This document shows, piece after piece, positions 1 through 8,293 of a DNA stretch of 64,000 nucleotides. Position 1 is the stretch's first letter, and each line of letters opens with the position of its first letter. The position numbers and the translations under genes were made by a program. Source of the DNA: Cognatilysobacter claricitrinus (GTDB lineage: Bacteria > Pseudomonadota > Gammaproteobacteria > Xanthomonadales > Xanthomonadaceae); assembly GCF_045866565.1 (NCBI RefSeq), contig NZ_BAAFZV010000002.1, forward strand, positions 310,001 to 374,000, written 5' to 3'. A model generated the notes under the pieces. It had not been told where the DNA came from. It did no database searches and worked only from the letters and a program-made list of their open reading frames with translations.

Positions 1-1215
1 GCCGCGTCGGCCTCCCGCGACATCGTCCTCGCCTTCTCCGGCGGCCTCGACACCAGCTTCTGCGTGCCGTACCTGAAAGAACGCGGCTGGAACGTGCACA
101 CCGTGTTCGCCGACACCGGCGGCGTCGACGCGGAAGAACGTGCTTTCATCGAAGCGCGTGCGGCGGAGCTCGGCGTCGCCAGCCACGTCACCGTCGACGG
201 TGGCCCGGCGATCTGGAATGGCTTCGTGAAGCCATTCGTGCAGGCAGGTGAGGGCTATCAGGGTCAGTATCCGCTGCTGGTCTCCGATCGTTACTTGATC
301 GTCGACGCCGCATTGCGGCGTTGCAAGGAGCTCGGCACCGATGCGATCGCGCACGGCTGCACCGGCATGGGCAACGACCAGGTGCGTTTCGACCTCGCGG
401 TGAAGTCGCAGGGCTCGTATCGCATCGTGGCGCCGATCCGCGAGATCCAGAAGGAACACACGCAGACGCGCGCCTACGAACAGAAATATCTCGAAGAGCG
501 CGGCTTCGGCGTGCGCGCGAAGCAGCAGAGCTACACGATCAACGAGAACCTGCTGGGCGTCACGCTGTCGGGCGGCGAGATCGATCGTTGGGATGCGCCG
601 GGTGAGGGTTCGCGCGGCTGGTGCGCGCCGCGCGAGGAATGGCCGACTGCGCCGCTGCGCGCGACGATCGCGTTCAAGCACGGCGAAGCGGTGTCGCTCG
701 ACGGCGTCGCGATGCCCGGCCACAAGCTGCTCGCCAAGCTCAACGCGATCTTCGCGCCCTACGGCGTCGGCCGCGGCATGTATACCGGTGACACCACGAT
801 CGGCCTCAAGGGCCGCATCGTGTACGAAGCGCCGGGCCTGATCGCGCTGCTCGCCGCGCATCGTGCACTCGAAGAAGCCGTGCTGACCAAGCAGCAGAAC
901 CGTTTCAAGCCCGACGTCGCGCGCAAGTGGGTCGAGATCGTCTACGAAGGCTTTTTCCACGATCCGCTGAAGACCGACCTCGAGGCCTTCCTCGCCAGCT
1001 CGCAGCGCATGGTGAGTGGCGAGGTGGTGCTGGAGACGCGCGGTGGCCGCGTCGATGCCGTCGCGGTGAAGTCGCCGCACGTACTCAACGCGAAGGGCGC
1101 GACGTACGCGCAGTCGGCCGACTGGGGCGTCGAGGAGGCCGAGGGGTTCATCAAGCTGTTCGGCATGAGCAGCACGCTCTGGGCCGAAGTGAACGGAGCC
1201 GCGAACGATGCGTGA
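1..1215 (+). CDS. argG: Argininosuccinate synthase, 5' end cut by window edge
   Basis: Joins citrulline and aspartate with ATP to make argininosuccinate in the cytoplasm, the penultimate arginine step. The frame is open from base 1, so the start codon lies just outside the window; 404 residues are visible and probably only a few are missing. The ATP-pyrophosphatase loop SGGLDTS is at visible residues 13-19, and conserved blocks HGCTGMGNDQ and FKPDVARKW follow. The 3' end overlaps the next gene by 8 bases, so it heads (or lies near the head of) the arginine operon. An in-frame GTG at 64 is internal to the conserved nucleotide-binding domain and is not the true start. Confidence 0.96.
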   Translation, partial: AASASRDIVLAFSGGLDTSFCVPYLKERGWNVHTVFADTGGVDAEERAFIEARAAELGVASHVTVDGGPAIWNGFVKPFVQAGEGYQGQYPLLVSDRYLIVDAALRRCKELGTDAIAHGCTGMGNDQVRFDLAVKSQGSYRIVAPIREIQKEHTQTRAYEQKYLEERGFGVRAKQQSYTINENLLGVTLSGGEIDRWDAPGEGSRGWCAPREEWPTAPLRATIAFKHGEAVSLDGVAMPGHKLLAKLNAIFAPYGVGRGMYTGDTTIGLKGRIVYEAPGLIALLAAHRALEEAVLTKQQNRFKPDVARKWVEIVYEGFFHDPLKTDLEAFLASSQRMVSGEVVLETRGGRVDAVAVKSPHVLNAKGATYAQSADWGVEEAEGFIKLFGMSSTLWAEVNGAANDA

Positions 1216-2302
1216 TGCGGTGCTCCGCCATCTCGAAGCGCTGGTCGCGTTCGACACGCGCAACCCGCCGCGTGCGATCGGCACGGGCGGGATCTTCGAC
1301 TACCTGCGCGCGCAGCTTCCGGGTTTCGACGTTCAGGTGATCGACCACGGCGCGGGGGCAGTGTCGATGCTCGCCGTGCGCGGTCGGCCGACACGGCTGT
1401 TCAACGTGCATCTGGACACCGTTCCGTCGTCGGCGGGCTGGACGCACGACCCGCACGTATTGCGCATCGCTGGCGACCGCGCGATCGGTCTCGGTGCGTG
1501 CGACATCAAGGGTGCGGCCGCGGGTCTTCTCGCTGCCGCGGCGCAGACGACCGGTGACGCCGCGTTCCTGTTCTCGACCGACGAGGAAGCGAACGATCCC
1601 CGGTGCATTGCGGCGTTCCTGGCGAGCGACCACGGGTTCACCGAAGCTTTGATCGCCGAACCGACCAACTGCGAGGCGGTGCTCGCGCATCGTGGCCTCA
1701 GCTCCGCGCGTGTCGCCTTCCGTGGCGAGGCGGGGCATGCATCGTCACCGAACGCCATGCAGCTGAGCGCGGTGCATCGCGCGATGCGCTGGGGCGTGCG
1801 TGCGCTCGACCATGCGCAATCGCTCGCGCACGAACGCTTCGGCGGCCTGACCGGCCTGCGCTTCAACATCGGCACGATGGCGGGCGGCATCAAGGGCAAT
1901 GTCATCGCGCCGAGCGGCGAGTTGCGCTTCAACTTCCGCCCGCTGCCATCGATGGACATCGACGCGATGCACGCGACGTTGCGCGGCTTCGCGGGCGAGG
2001 GCGAACTCGACGCCTACGAGGAAACTTTCCGCGGCCCGCCGCTTCCCGCGGGCGTGCTGCACGAAGCGGAGAAGCAGCGTCTCGCCGCCCGTGACCTCGC
2101 CGATTCGCTCGACATCCCGATCGGCAACGCCGTCGACTTCTGGACCGAAGCCTCGTTGTTCTCGCAGGCTGGCCTCACCGCACTCGTGTTCGGTCCCGGC
2201 GACATCGCGCAGGCGCACACCGCCGACGAATGGGTCGCCATCGACCAGCTCGAAACCTACGCCGCGCACGCGGCCCGCATCATCGGAAACACGCCGGCAT
2301 GA
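1208..2302 (+). CDS. ArgE-type deacetylase, probably N-acetylcitrulline deacetylase
   Basis: M20-family zinc amidohydrolase of 364 residues. The metal-binding H68-x-D70 (NVHLDTVP) and the catalytic/metal pair E126-E127 (STDEEAND) are visible, with a distal histidine in AQAHTADEW. In xanthomonads the gene at this operon position removes acetate from N-acetylcitrulline, because transcarbamylation acts on N-acetylornithine rather than ornithine. That substrate is inferred from the order argG, this gene, argB fusion, argC, argH; sequence alone cannot exclude acetylornithine. The ATG overlaps the argG stop by 8 bases and the stop overlaps the next start as ATGA, which implies translational coupling. 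Confidence 0.88.
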   Translation: MRDAVLRHLEALVAFDTRNPPRAIGTGGIFDYLRAQLPGFDVQVIDHGAGAVSMLAVRGRPTRLFNVHLDTVPSSAGWTHDPHVLRIAGDRAIGLGACDIKGAAAGLLAAAAQTTGDAAFLFSTDEEANDPRCIAAFLASDHGFTEALIAEPTNCEAVLAHRGLSSARVAFRGEAGHASSPNAMQLSAVHRAMRWGVRALDHAQSLAHERFGGLTGLRFNIGTMAGGIKGNVIAPSGELRFNFRPLPSMDIDAMHATLRGFAGEGELDAYEETFRGPPLPAGVLHEAEKQRLAARDLADSLDIPIGNAVDFWTEASLFSQAGLTALVFGPGDIAQAHTADEWVAIDQLETYAAHAARIIGNTPA

Positions 2303-3627
2303 CGCCGATCGAAGACATCCAGACCCGCCAGACCATCGTGCGCCTGCTTTCGAGCATGGGCAGCGCGAAGGAGATCGACCAGTACCTGCGCCGTTTCGCG
2401 CAGCTCGATGCCGAGCGATTCGCCGTCGTCAAGGTTGGCGGCGCGGTGCTGCGCGACGATCTCGACGCGCTGGCGTCGTCGCTCGCGTTCCTGCAGGACG
2501 TCGGCCTCACGCCCATCGTCGTGCATGGCGCAGGCCCGCAGCTCGACGAGGAAATGGCCGCTGCGGGTATCGCGAAGCAGACGGTCGACGGTCTGCGCGT
2601 GACGCCGCCGGACGTGCTCGCGATCGTGCGCCGCGTGATGCAGGCGCAGAACCTGGCGCTTGCGGAGGCGCTGCAGGAAGCAGGCGCGCGTTCGACGTCG
2701 ATCGTGTCCGGTGTCTTCGAGTCCGAATACATCGATCGCGACAGGCTCGGCCTGGTGGGTCGCGTGAAGCGTGTCGAGCTGGCATCGATCCATGCCGCCC
2801 TGCGCGTCGGCTCGATTCCGGTGATCGCCAGCTTGGGCGAAACCGTCGACGGGCAGATCGTCAACGTCAACGCCGACTACGCTGCGAACGAGCTCGTTCG
2901 CGAATTGCAGCCGTACAAGATCGTCTTCCTGACCGGCACCGGTGGCCTGCTCGACGGCGACGGCAACGTCATCGACTCGATCAACCTGTCGACCGAATAC
3001 GACCACCTGGTCGCGCAGCCCTGGCTCACTGGTGGCATGCGGCTGAAGATCGAGCAGATCCGCGAGTTGCTCGACGCGCTGCCGCTGGCCTCGTCGGTGT
3101 CGATCACGCGTCCTGCGGAACTGGCGAAGGAGCTGTTCACCCATCGCGGTTCCGGCACGCTGGTGCGGCGCGGCGAGCGCGTGCTGCGCGCGGAATCGTG
3201 GGACGACCTTGATCTGGAACGCCTGCGCGACTTGATCGAATCGGCGTTCGGCCGTCGACTGATGCCGGACTACTTCGCGCACAAGACCCTGCACCGCGCC
3301 TACGTCAGCGAGAACTATCGCGCCGCGGTGATCCTGACGTTCGAGAACGGCATGCCCTACCTCGACAAGTTCGCCGTGCTCGACGACGCGCAGGGCGAGG
3401 GCCTTGGGCGCGCCGTATGGCAGGTGATGCGCGAGGAAACCTCGACGCTGTTCTGGCGGTCGCGTCGCGGGAATCCGGTCAATGCGTTCTACATGGCCGA
3501 ATCCGACGGCAGCGTGCGTCGCGGCCCGTGGCAGGTGTTCTGGTACGGCATCGAGGACTTCGGGACGATCGCGCACTGCATCGAATACTGCGGCTCGCAC
3601 CCGCCGTCGCTGGAGGATCCGCGATGA
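2299..3627 (+). CDS. argB: Bifunctional acetylglutamate kinase / acetylglutamate synthase
   Basis: Fusion of 442 residues. Residues about 1-290 form an amino-acid-kinase fold (KVGGAVL near residue 45, VVHGAGPQLDEE, TGTGGLLDGDGN) that phosphorylates N-acetylglutamate. Residues about 295-442 are an N-acetyltransferase domain (YFAHKTLHRAYVSENYRAA, NPVNAFYMAESDG) that makes N-acetylglutamate from acetyl-CoA and glutamate. This NAGS-K arrangement is typical of Xanthomonadales and resembles the mitochondrial type, in which arginine inhibits the first steps. I chose the ATG at 2299, inside the previous stop (ATGA); a longer frame from 2230 would overlap that gene and lacks family similarity. Confidence 0.94.
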   Translation: MTPIEDIQTRQTIVRLLSSMGSAKEIDQYLRRFAQLDAERFAVVKVGGAVLRDDLDALASSLAFLQDVGLTPIVVHGAGPQLDEEMAAAGIAKQTVDGLRVTPPDVLAIVRRVMQAQNLALAEALQEAGARSTSIVSGVFESEYIDRDRLGLVGRVKRVELASIHAALRVGSIPVIASLGETVDGQIVNVNADYAANELVRELQPYKIVFLTGTGGLLDGDGNVIDSINLSTEYDHLVAQPWLTGGMRLKIEQIRELLDALPLASSVSITRPAELAKELFTHRGSGTLVRRGERVLRAESWDDLDLERLRDLIESAFGRRLMPDYFAHKTLHRAYVSENYRAAVILTFENGMPYLDKFAVLDDAQGEGLGRAVWQVMREETSTLFWRSRRGNPVNAFYMAESDGSVRRGPWQVFWYGIEDFGTIAHCIEYCGSHPPSLEDPR

Positions 3628-4223
3628 CCGATGTCGATCTCTGGCGCATTCCGATGCTGCAGGGCAGGCATGTGACGCTGGCGCCGCTGCAGCAACACCA
3701 TGCCGCCGCGCTCGCGACGGCGGCCGCCGACGGCGCGCTGTGGACGCTGGAATTCACGAGCGTGCCCGCACCGGGCGAGGAGGCCGACTACGTTCGCTCC
3801 GCGCTCGCGTCGCGCGACCGCGGGGACTCGATGCCGTTCGTGGTGCTGGACGCTGCGGGCGAGGTGGTCGGCACCACGCGCTACTACGACATCGATCGCA
3901 CGGTACCGAACCTGCACATCGGCTATACGTGGTACGCGAAGCGGGTGCAACGTACCGCGTTGAACACCGAGGCGAAGCGCCTCCTGCTCGCGCACGCGTT
4001 CGACACATTGGGCTGCGAGTCGGTGTCGCTCGAGACCAGTCATCTCAATGCGCGTTCGCAGGCTGCGATCGAGCGCCTCGGTGCGAAGCGCGACGGCGTC
4101 CTGCGCGCGCACATGCGCCACCGCGACGGCTCTTTGCGCGACACCTTCCGCTATTCCATCGTTCGCAGTGAATGGCCGTCGGTACGCGATCGCCTCGACG
4201 AGCGACTCGAGGTGTCTGCATGA
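3624..4223 (+). CDS. GNAT-family N-acetyltransferase inside the arg operon
   Basis: A 199-residue RimJ/RimL-like acetyltransferase. Recognisable parts are the N-terminal GRHVTLAPLQ strand, HIGYTWYAKRVQRTALNTEAK around the acetyl-CoA-binding region, and the C-terminal SLETSHLNARSQAAIERLGAK. It starts on the last bases of the argAB fusion and ends on the argC start (ATGA at both ends), so it must be co-expressed with arginine genes. Its substrate is not known from the sequence; the preceding gene already carries a synthase domain, so a second amino-acid or protein N-terminal acetylation role is possible. Function beyond GNAT is inference. Confidence 0.85.
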   Translation: MTDVDLWRIPMLQGRHVTLAPLQQHHAAALATAAADGALWTLEFTSVPAPGEEADYVRSALASRDRGDSMPFVVLDAAGEVVGTTRYYDIDRTVPNLHIGYTWYAKRVQRTALNTEAKRLLLAHAFDTLGCESVSLETSHLNARSQAAIERLGAKRDGVLRAHMRHRDGSLRDTFRYSIVRSEWPSVRDRLDERLEVSA

Positions 4224-5185
4224 CCACGATTCCTGTAAGCCTCATCGGCGCACGCGGCCATGTCGGTGCGGAGCTGATGCGTCTGCTCGTCACGCATCCA
4301 CGTTTCGAACTGGTGCACGCCGCTTCGCGCGAGCGCGCCGGGCAAGCGGTGGCCGAACAGGTACGCGGTGCCGCGCCCGGTCTGCGCTACAGCCTGCCGT
4401 CGCCAGACCAGCTGCCTGCGCTCAGCGATGGCGCCTACGTCCTCGCGCTTCCGAACGGCATGGCGAAGCCTTACGTGGAAACCATCGATCGCATCGCGCC
4501 GGACGCGGTCGTGATCGACCTGTCCGCCGACTATCGCTTCGACGCGGGTTGGCACTACGGCCTTCCGGAGCTCACCGACGCCGCGCCCCATCGCCGCCTT
4601 TCGAATCCCGGCTGCTACGCGACGGCGATGCAGCTGGCGATCGCGCCGATGAAAGCGATGCTCGAAGGACCCGTGCAGTGTTTCGGCGTGTCGGGTTATT
4701 CCGGCGCCGGTACCACGCCGTCGCCACGCAACGATCCCGATGCGCTTCGCGACAACCTGATGCCGTACACATTGACCGGCCACGTGCACGAGCGCGAGGT
4801 CACGCGTCATCTGGGTCATCCGGTCGAATTCATGCCGCACGTCGCGCCGCATTTCCGGGGCCTCACTGTGACCTGCAACCTGCATCTCGCGTCGGCGGTT
4901 TCGCTGGACGACGTGCGCGCGCGTTATCGCGCGTTCTACGCAGCGGCGCCGCTGGTCGAGGTGACAGACGAGCCGCCGCACGTGCGTGACATCGCAGGCA
5001 GCGCTGGCGCGACGGTGGGCGGGTTCGCACTGTCGGAAGATGGTCGCCGCCTAGTCGTGGTCGCGGTCCTCGACAACCTGCTGAAGGGCGCCGCCACGCA
5101 GGCGCTGCAGAACCTCAACCTGGCGTTCGGTCTGGACGCGCTGAGCGGCCTCGAGGGCGGCGCACGAACGGAGATCACCGCATGA
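4220..5185 (+). CDS. argC: N-acetyl-gamma-glutamyl-phosphate reductase
   Basis: NADPH-dependent reductase of 321 residues acting on N-acetylglutamyl phosphate. The N-terminal Rossmann loop is VSLIGARGHVGAELMRLL, and the active-site cysteine is C132 in SNPGCYATAMQL. YSGAG and HVAPHFRGL belong to the substrate-binding half. The length is normal for the short argC class. The ATG at 4220 overlaps the GNAT stop by 4 bases; an earlier in-frame start at 4172 would add an unrelated peptide and extend the overlap, so it was rejected. The stop overlaps argH. Confidence 0.95.
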   Translation: MTTIPVSLIGARGHVGAELMRLLVTHPRFELVHAASRERAGQAVAEQVRGAAPGLRYSLPSPDQLPALSDGAYVLALPNGMAKPYVETIDRIAPDAVVIDLSADYRFDAGWHYGLPELTDAAPHRRLSNPGCYATAMQLAIAPMKAMLEGPVQCFGVSGYSGAGTTPSPRNDPDALRDNLMPYTLTGHVHEREVTRHLGHPVEFMPHVAPHFRGLTVTCNLHLASAVSLDDVRARYRAFYAAAPLVEVTDEPPHVRDIAGSAGATVGGFALSEDGRRLVVVAVLDNLLKGAATQALQNLNLAFGLDALSGLEGGARTEITA

Positions 5186-6492
5186 GCCTGCTGTGGCAGA
5201 AGGGCGGCGTCGAAGTCGACGAGCGCATCCAGGCGTTCCTGGCCGGCGACGACGTGCTGCTCGATCGCCAATTCTTCCTGCACGACATCGATGCGTCGCG
5301 TGCGCACGCGCGTGGGTTGGTCGATATCGGAATCCTGTCGCAGGGCGAGTTCGATTCGATCGGTCGCGAACTCGGCGTGCTGGCGGATGCCTATCGCGAC
5401 GGCTCGTTCGTACTCGACGCACGCTATGAGGACGGTCATTCGGCGATCGAGGACGTGCTGACCGAGAAACTCGGCGACGCCGGCCGCCGCATCCATACCG
5501 GCCGCAGCCGCAACGACCAGGTGCTGGTCGCCACGCGCCTGTGGTTGCGCGCGCAGATGGACGAGCTTGGGTCGCGCTGCCTCGAGACTGCCGGCATCGC
5601 GCTCAAGCGCGCGGATGCCGAGCGCGATGTCGCCATGCCCGGCTACACGCACCTGCAACGCGCGGTGGTGTCATCCGCGGCGCACTGGTGGGCTGGGTGG
5701 GCCGAAGCCTTCATCGACAACGCGATCCGCGCCGTGCAGACGCGCGCCTGGCTCGATGCCAACCCGCTCGGGACCGCAGCTGGTTATGGCGTCAACCTGC
5801 AGCTCGCGCGTGAGGCGACGACGCGGGAACTGGGTTTCGCGCGCATGCAGGTCAATCCCGGCTATGCGCAACTCTCGCGCGGCAAGTTCGAGATGGCGGC
5901 GCTGGAGGCGTTGGCGTCCGCGACGATGGACCTGCGCCGTTTCGCGTGGGATGTGAGCCTGTTCACGACGGCCGAGTTCGGCTTCGTCGCGCTGCCCGCG
6001 CGCTACACCACGGGCAGTTCGATCATGCCCAACAAGCGCAATCCGGACGTCGTGGAACTGCTGCGCGCGAGCCATGCGGTCGTCAGCGCGGCGCGTGCGG
6101 AGATCGAGCAGGTCGTCGCACTGCCGTCGGGCTATCACCGCGACCTCCAGTTCACGAAGGCGCCGCTGGTGCGCGGAGTGGGTCACGGCCTGCGTGCACT
6201 GGCGTTGCTGCCTGACCTGATGTCGAGCATCGGCTGGAAGCGCGAAGCGCTCGACGCCGCGCTCGATGCGTCGATGTATGCGACCGATCTGGCGATCGAA
6301 CTGGCGCGCGATGGCGTGCCTTTCCGGCAGGCGTATCGCGATGCCGCGGACCCGGCGCGTTGGGCGTCGCGGGATCCGTCGACGAGCCTCGCGGCGCGTG
6401 TTTCGCCGGGCGGGGCGGGGGACCTGCGTCTGGATGTCCTGCAGTCGCGTCTCGACGCGCTACGCGGCGAAGCCGGGTCGAAGACCGGATAG
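5182..6492 (+). CDS. argH: Argininosuccinate lyase
   Basis: Splits argininosuccinate into arginine and fumarate. The protein has 436 residues. The fumarase/lyase superfamily signature GSSIMPNKRNPD starts at residue 278, and the substrate-binding blocks HTGRSRNDQV and PGYTHLQRAV are present. It is about 20 residues shorter than the Escherichia coli enzyme, mostly at the C terminus, which is normal for this lineage. It is the last gene of the operon and is followed about 40 bases later by a strong hairpin terminator. Confidence 0.95.
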   Translation: MSLLWQKGGVEVDERIQAFLAGDDVLLDRQFFLHDIDASRAHARGLVDIGILSQGEFDSIGRELGVLADAYRDGSFVLDARYEDGHSAIEDVLTEKLGDAGRRIHTGRSRNDQVLVATRLWLRAQMDELGSRCLETAGIALKRADAERDVAMPGYTHLQRAVVSSAAHWWAGWAEAFIDNAIRAVQTRAWLDANPLGTAAGYGVNLQLAREATTRELGFARMQVNPGYAQLSRGKFEMAALEALASATMDLRRFAWDVSLFTTAEFGFVALPARYTTGSSIMPNKRNPDVVELLRASHAVVSAARAEIEQVVALPSGYHRDLQFTKAPLVRGVGHGLRALALLPDLMSSIGWKREALDAALDASMYATDLAIELARDGVPFRQAYRDAADPARWASRDPSTSLAARVSPGGAGDLRLDVLQSRLDALRGEAGSKTG

Positions 6493-6528
6493 TCCGGCGC
6501 GCACTAGATGCGATGCGACGTGCTCGCG

Positions 6529-6563
6529 AAAAAGCCTCCGGCCGAAAGGTCGGAGGCTTTTTT
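6529..6563. terminator. Bidirectional rho-independent terminator between argH and pgaD
   Basis: Stem GCCTCCG/CGGAGGC with a short inner CC-GAAA-GG extension, flanked by an A run on the left and six T on the right. It can therefore stop both the arg operon (plus) and the pga operon (minus), which converge here. Confidence 0.85.
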
Positions 6564-6574
6564 CCTTGCGTCAC

Positions 6575-7045
6575 CTACATCGCGAACGGCGTTTCGCGAT
6601 GGATGCCGGAGAGCCGCGCGTCCTCGCCCATCGCGAGGGTCATCGATTTCGCATGCGATACGCGGGTCGACAGGTCCATGGGCGCGCCCAGCGACTCGGC
6701 GACCGCCGGGAGCTCGACGTTGCCGGGGTTGGAACGGCGGTCAGGCCCGCTGAAGCGGCGGCGGTTGTACTCGGCCCAGCCCACCAGCAATGCCGTGGCG
6801 ATGACGGCCAGCACCAGGATGACGAGGAAGATCGTCTCGTCGACCTGGTTGTTGCGCAGGTAGATTTCGACGTAGCTGGTTCGCACGCCAAGCACCCATG
6901 CGACCACCGTGATGAGCGGTAGCCAGAGATAGGCGTAAAGCACCCATGCGGCGAGGGTCAGCACGCTGTGCACGCCTCGCATCGCCTGCGGGGCGGGCTC
7001 CTTCGGCGTGTAGATGAAAGGATCGTTCGGTTGCACGGTGTTCAT
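6575..7045 (-). CDS. pgaD: PgaD-like membrane protein of poly-GlcNAc synthesis
   Basis: A 156-residue inner-membrane protein with two strongly hydrophobic segments (about residues 26-50 around LTLAAWVLYAYLWLPLITVV, and 70-92 around IFLVILVLAVIATALLVGW). The first is followed by a YVEIYLRNNQ loop typical of PgaD. In the PNAG system PgaD partners the PgaC glycosyltransferase and both are needed for c-di-GMP-stimulated polymerisation. The start overlaps the pgaC stop by 4 bases. The C-terminal roughly 60 residues are polar and longer than in E. coli PgaD; their role is unknown. Confidence 0.82.
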   Translation of the reverse strand: MNTVQPNDPFIYTPKEPAPQAMRGVHSVLTLAAWVLYAYLWLPLITVVAWVLGVRTSYVEIYLRNNQVDETIFLVILVLAVIATALLVGWAEYNRRRFSGPDRRSNPGNVELPAVAESLGAPMDLSTRVSHAKSMTLAMGEDARLSGIHRETPFAM

Positions 7046-8292
7046 CGATAACCTCGGTCTGGACTGGTCCAGGTAGCAACGCCGCGTGGTTTGGCGAAGA
7101 GAATCTTTGGCACCGCGACGATGGTGGTGAGCATGCTCAGCAACCAGTACGCGATCGGGTACCAGATAATCCAGAAATAGCTGCGGCCGATGCCCTTCTC
7201 GTAGCGGCGGTCGATGAACAGGCTGATCGCGAACTGCAGCAGGCAGGTCAGGCCGAGGACGACGCCGTGCCAGTGCGGAATCAGGCCGCCGGTCTGCAGG
7301 CGCGGCGGGATGTCGAAGAAGTAGCTCATCACCCACAGCACGATCGACAGCAGCATCGCGAACGACCAGATCACGCTCAGCATGTACTCGAGCACCACGC
7401 CCCACATGCGCCGCCTGCGCCAGGCATTGAGCGACCGGGCATGGCGCGCGATGACCTCGACGCCACCGCATGCCCAGCGCAGGCGCTGGCGCCACAGGCC
7501 GCGGAACGTCTCGGGCATGAGGATGTACGCCAGTGCGTTTGGCTCGTAGCGGATGTCCCAATGGTCGATCTGCAGGCGCCAGCTGACGTCGATGTCTTCG
7601 GTGACCATGTCGTCGGCCCAGTAACCGATGCGATGCAGCGCGGTCTTGCGGAACGCCGACACCACGCCCGACACAGTGAAGATGCGGCCGTAGGCGCGCT
7701 GCGCGCGCTTGATCATGCCGATGATCGAACTGAACTCGCCCACCTGCATCTTGCCGAGCAGGGTCGAACGGTTGCGGATGCGCGGATTGCCGGTGACGGC
7801 GCCGACGCGCGGGCCGCTGGTGAGATGGAACACCATCCACTGCGTGGCATTCGGGTGCAGCAGCGCGTCGCCGTCGATGCAGACCAGGTATTCGCTGCGC
7901 GACGCGAGCGTGCCCATGCGCAACGCGTTGGCCTTGCCGAGGTTACGGTCGAGATGGATCACGCGCATGTTGGCGTGCTGCTCGGCCAGCGCGTCCAGGC
8001 GTGCACCCGTATCGTCGGTGCTGCCGTCGTTGATCGCGATGATTTCGTACTCGGGATAGTTCTGCCGCGACAGCCACGCGATCGTGTCTTCGACCAGCGC
8101 GCCTTCGTTGTGGCAGGGCACGAGGATCGACGTCATCGGATGCGCTTTCAGCGGCGGCAGGTCGTCCGGGCCGAGCTGCTTTCGTTCGCGACGGATGTAG
8201 TAGTACGCGCCGCCCGCCATCCAGAACAGAGACATCACGATCGGGTAGAAGAACGCGAATCCGAACAGTACGCCGAGCAGGTCGATGGACAT
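7042..8292 (-). CDS. pgaC: Poly-beta-1,6-N-acetylglucosamine synthase (glycosyltransferase 2)
   Basis: Processive family-2 glycosyltransferase of 416 residues in the inner membrane. An N-terminal membrane segment (LLGVLFGFAFFYPIVMSLFW) precedes the catalytic domain with NDGSTDDTG, the donor-binding IDGDALLHPN, the acceptor region TEDIDVSWR and the QRLRW motif. C-terminal hydrophobic helices (ILSVIWSFAMLLSIVLWV and others) complete the translocation pore. It would polymerise UDP-GlcNAc into biofilm polysaccharide. It sits between pgaB and pgaD in the usual order. Confidence 0.93.
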   Translation of the reverse strand: MSIDLLGVLFGFAFFYPIVMSLFWMAGGAYYYIRRERKQLGPDDLPPLKAHPMTSILVPCHNEGALVEDTIAWLSRQNYPEYEIIAINDGSTDDTGARLDALAEQHANMRVIHLDRNLGKANALRMGTLASRSEYLVCIDGDALLHPNATQWMVFHLTSGPRVGAVTGNPRIRNRSTLLGKMQVGEFSSIIGMIKRAQRAYGRIFTVSGVVSAFRKTALHRIGYWADDMVTEDIDVSWRLQIDHWDIRYEPNALAYILMPETFRGLWRQRLRWACGGVEVIARHARSLNAWRRRRMWGVVLEYMLSVIWSFAMLLSIVLWVMSYFFDIPPRLQTGGLIPHWHGVVLGLTCLLQFAISLFIDRRYEKGIGRSYFWIIWYPIAYWLLSMLTTIVAVPKILFAKPRGVATWTSPDRGYR

Positions 8293-8293
8293 C

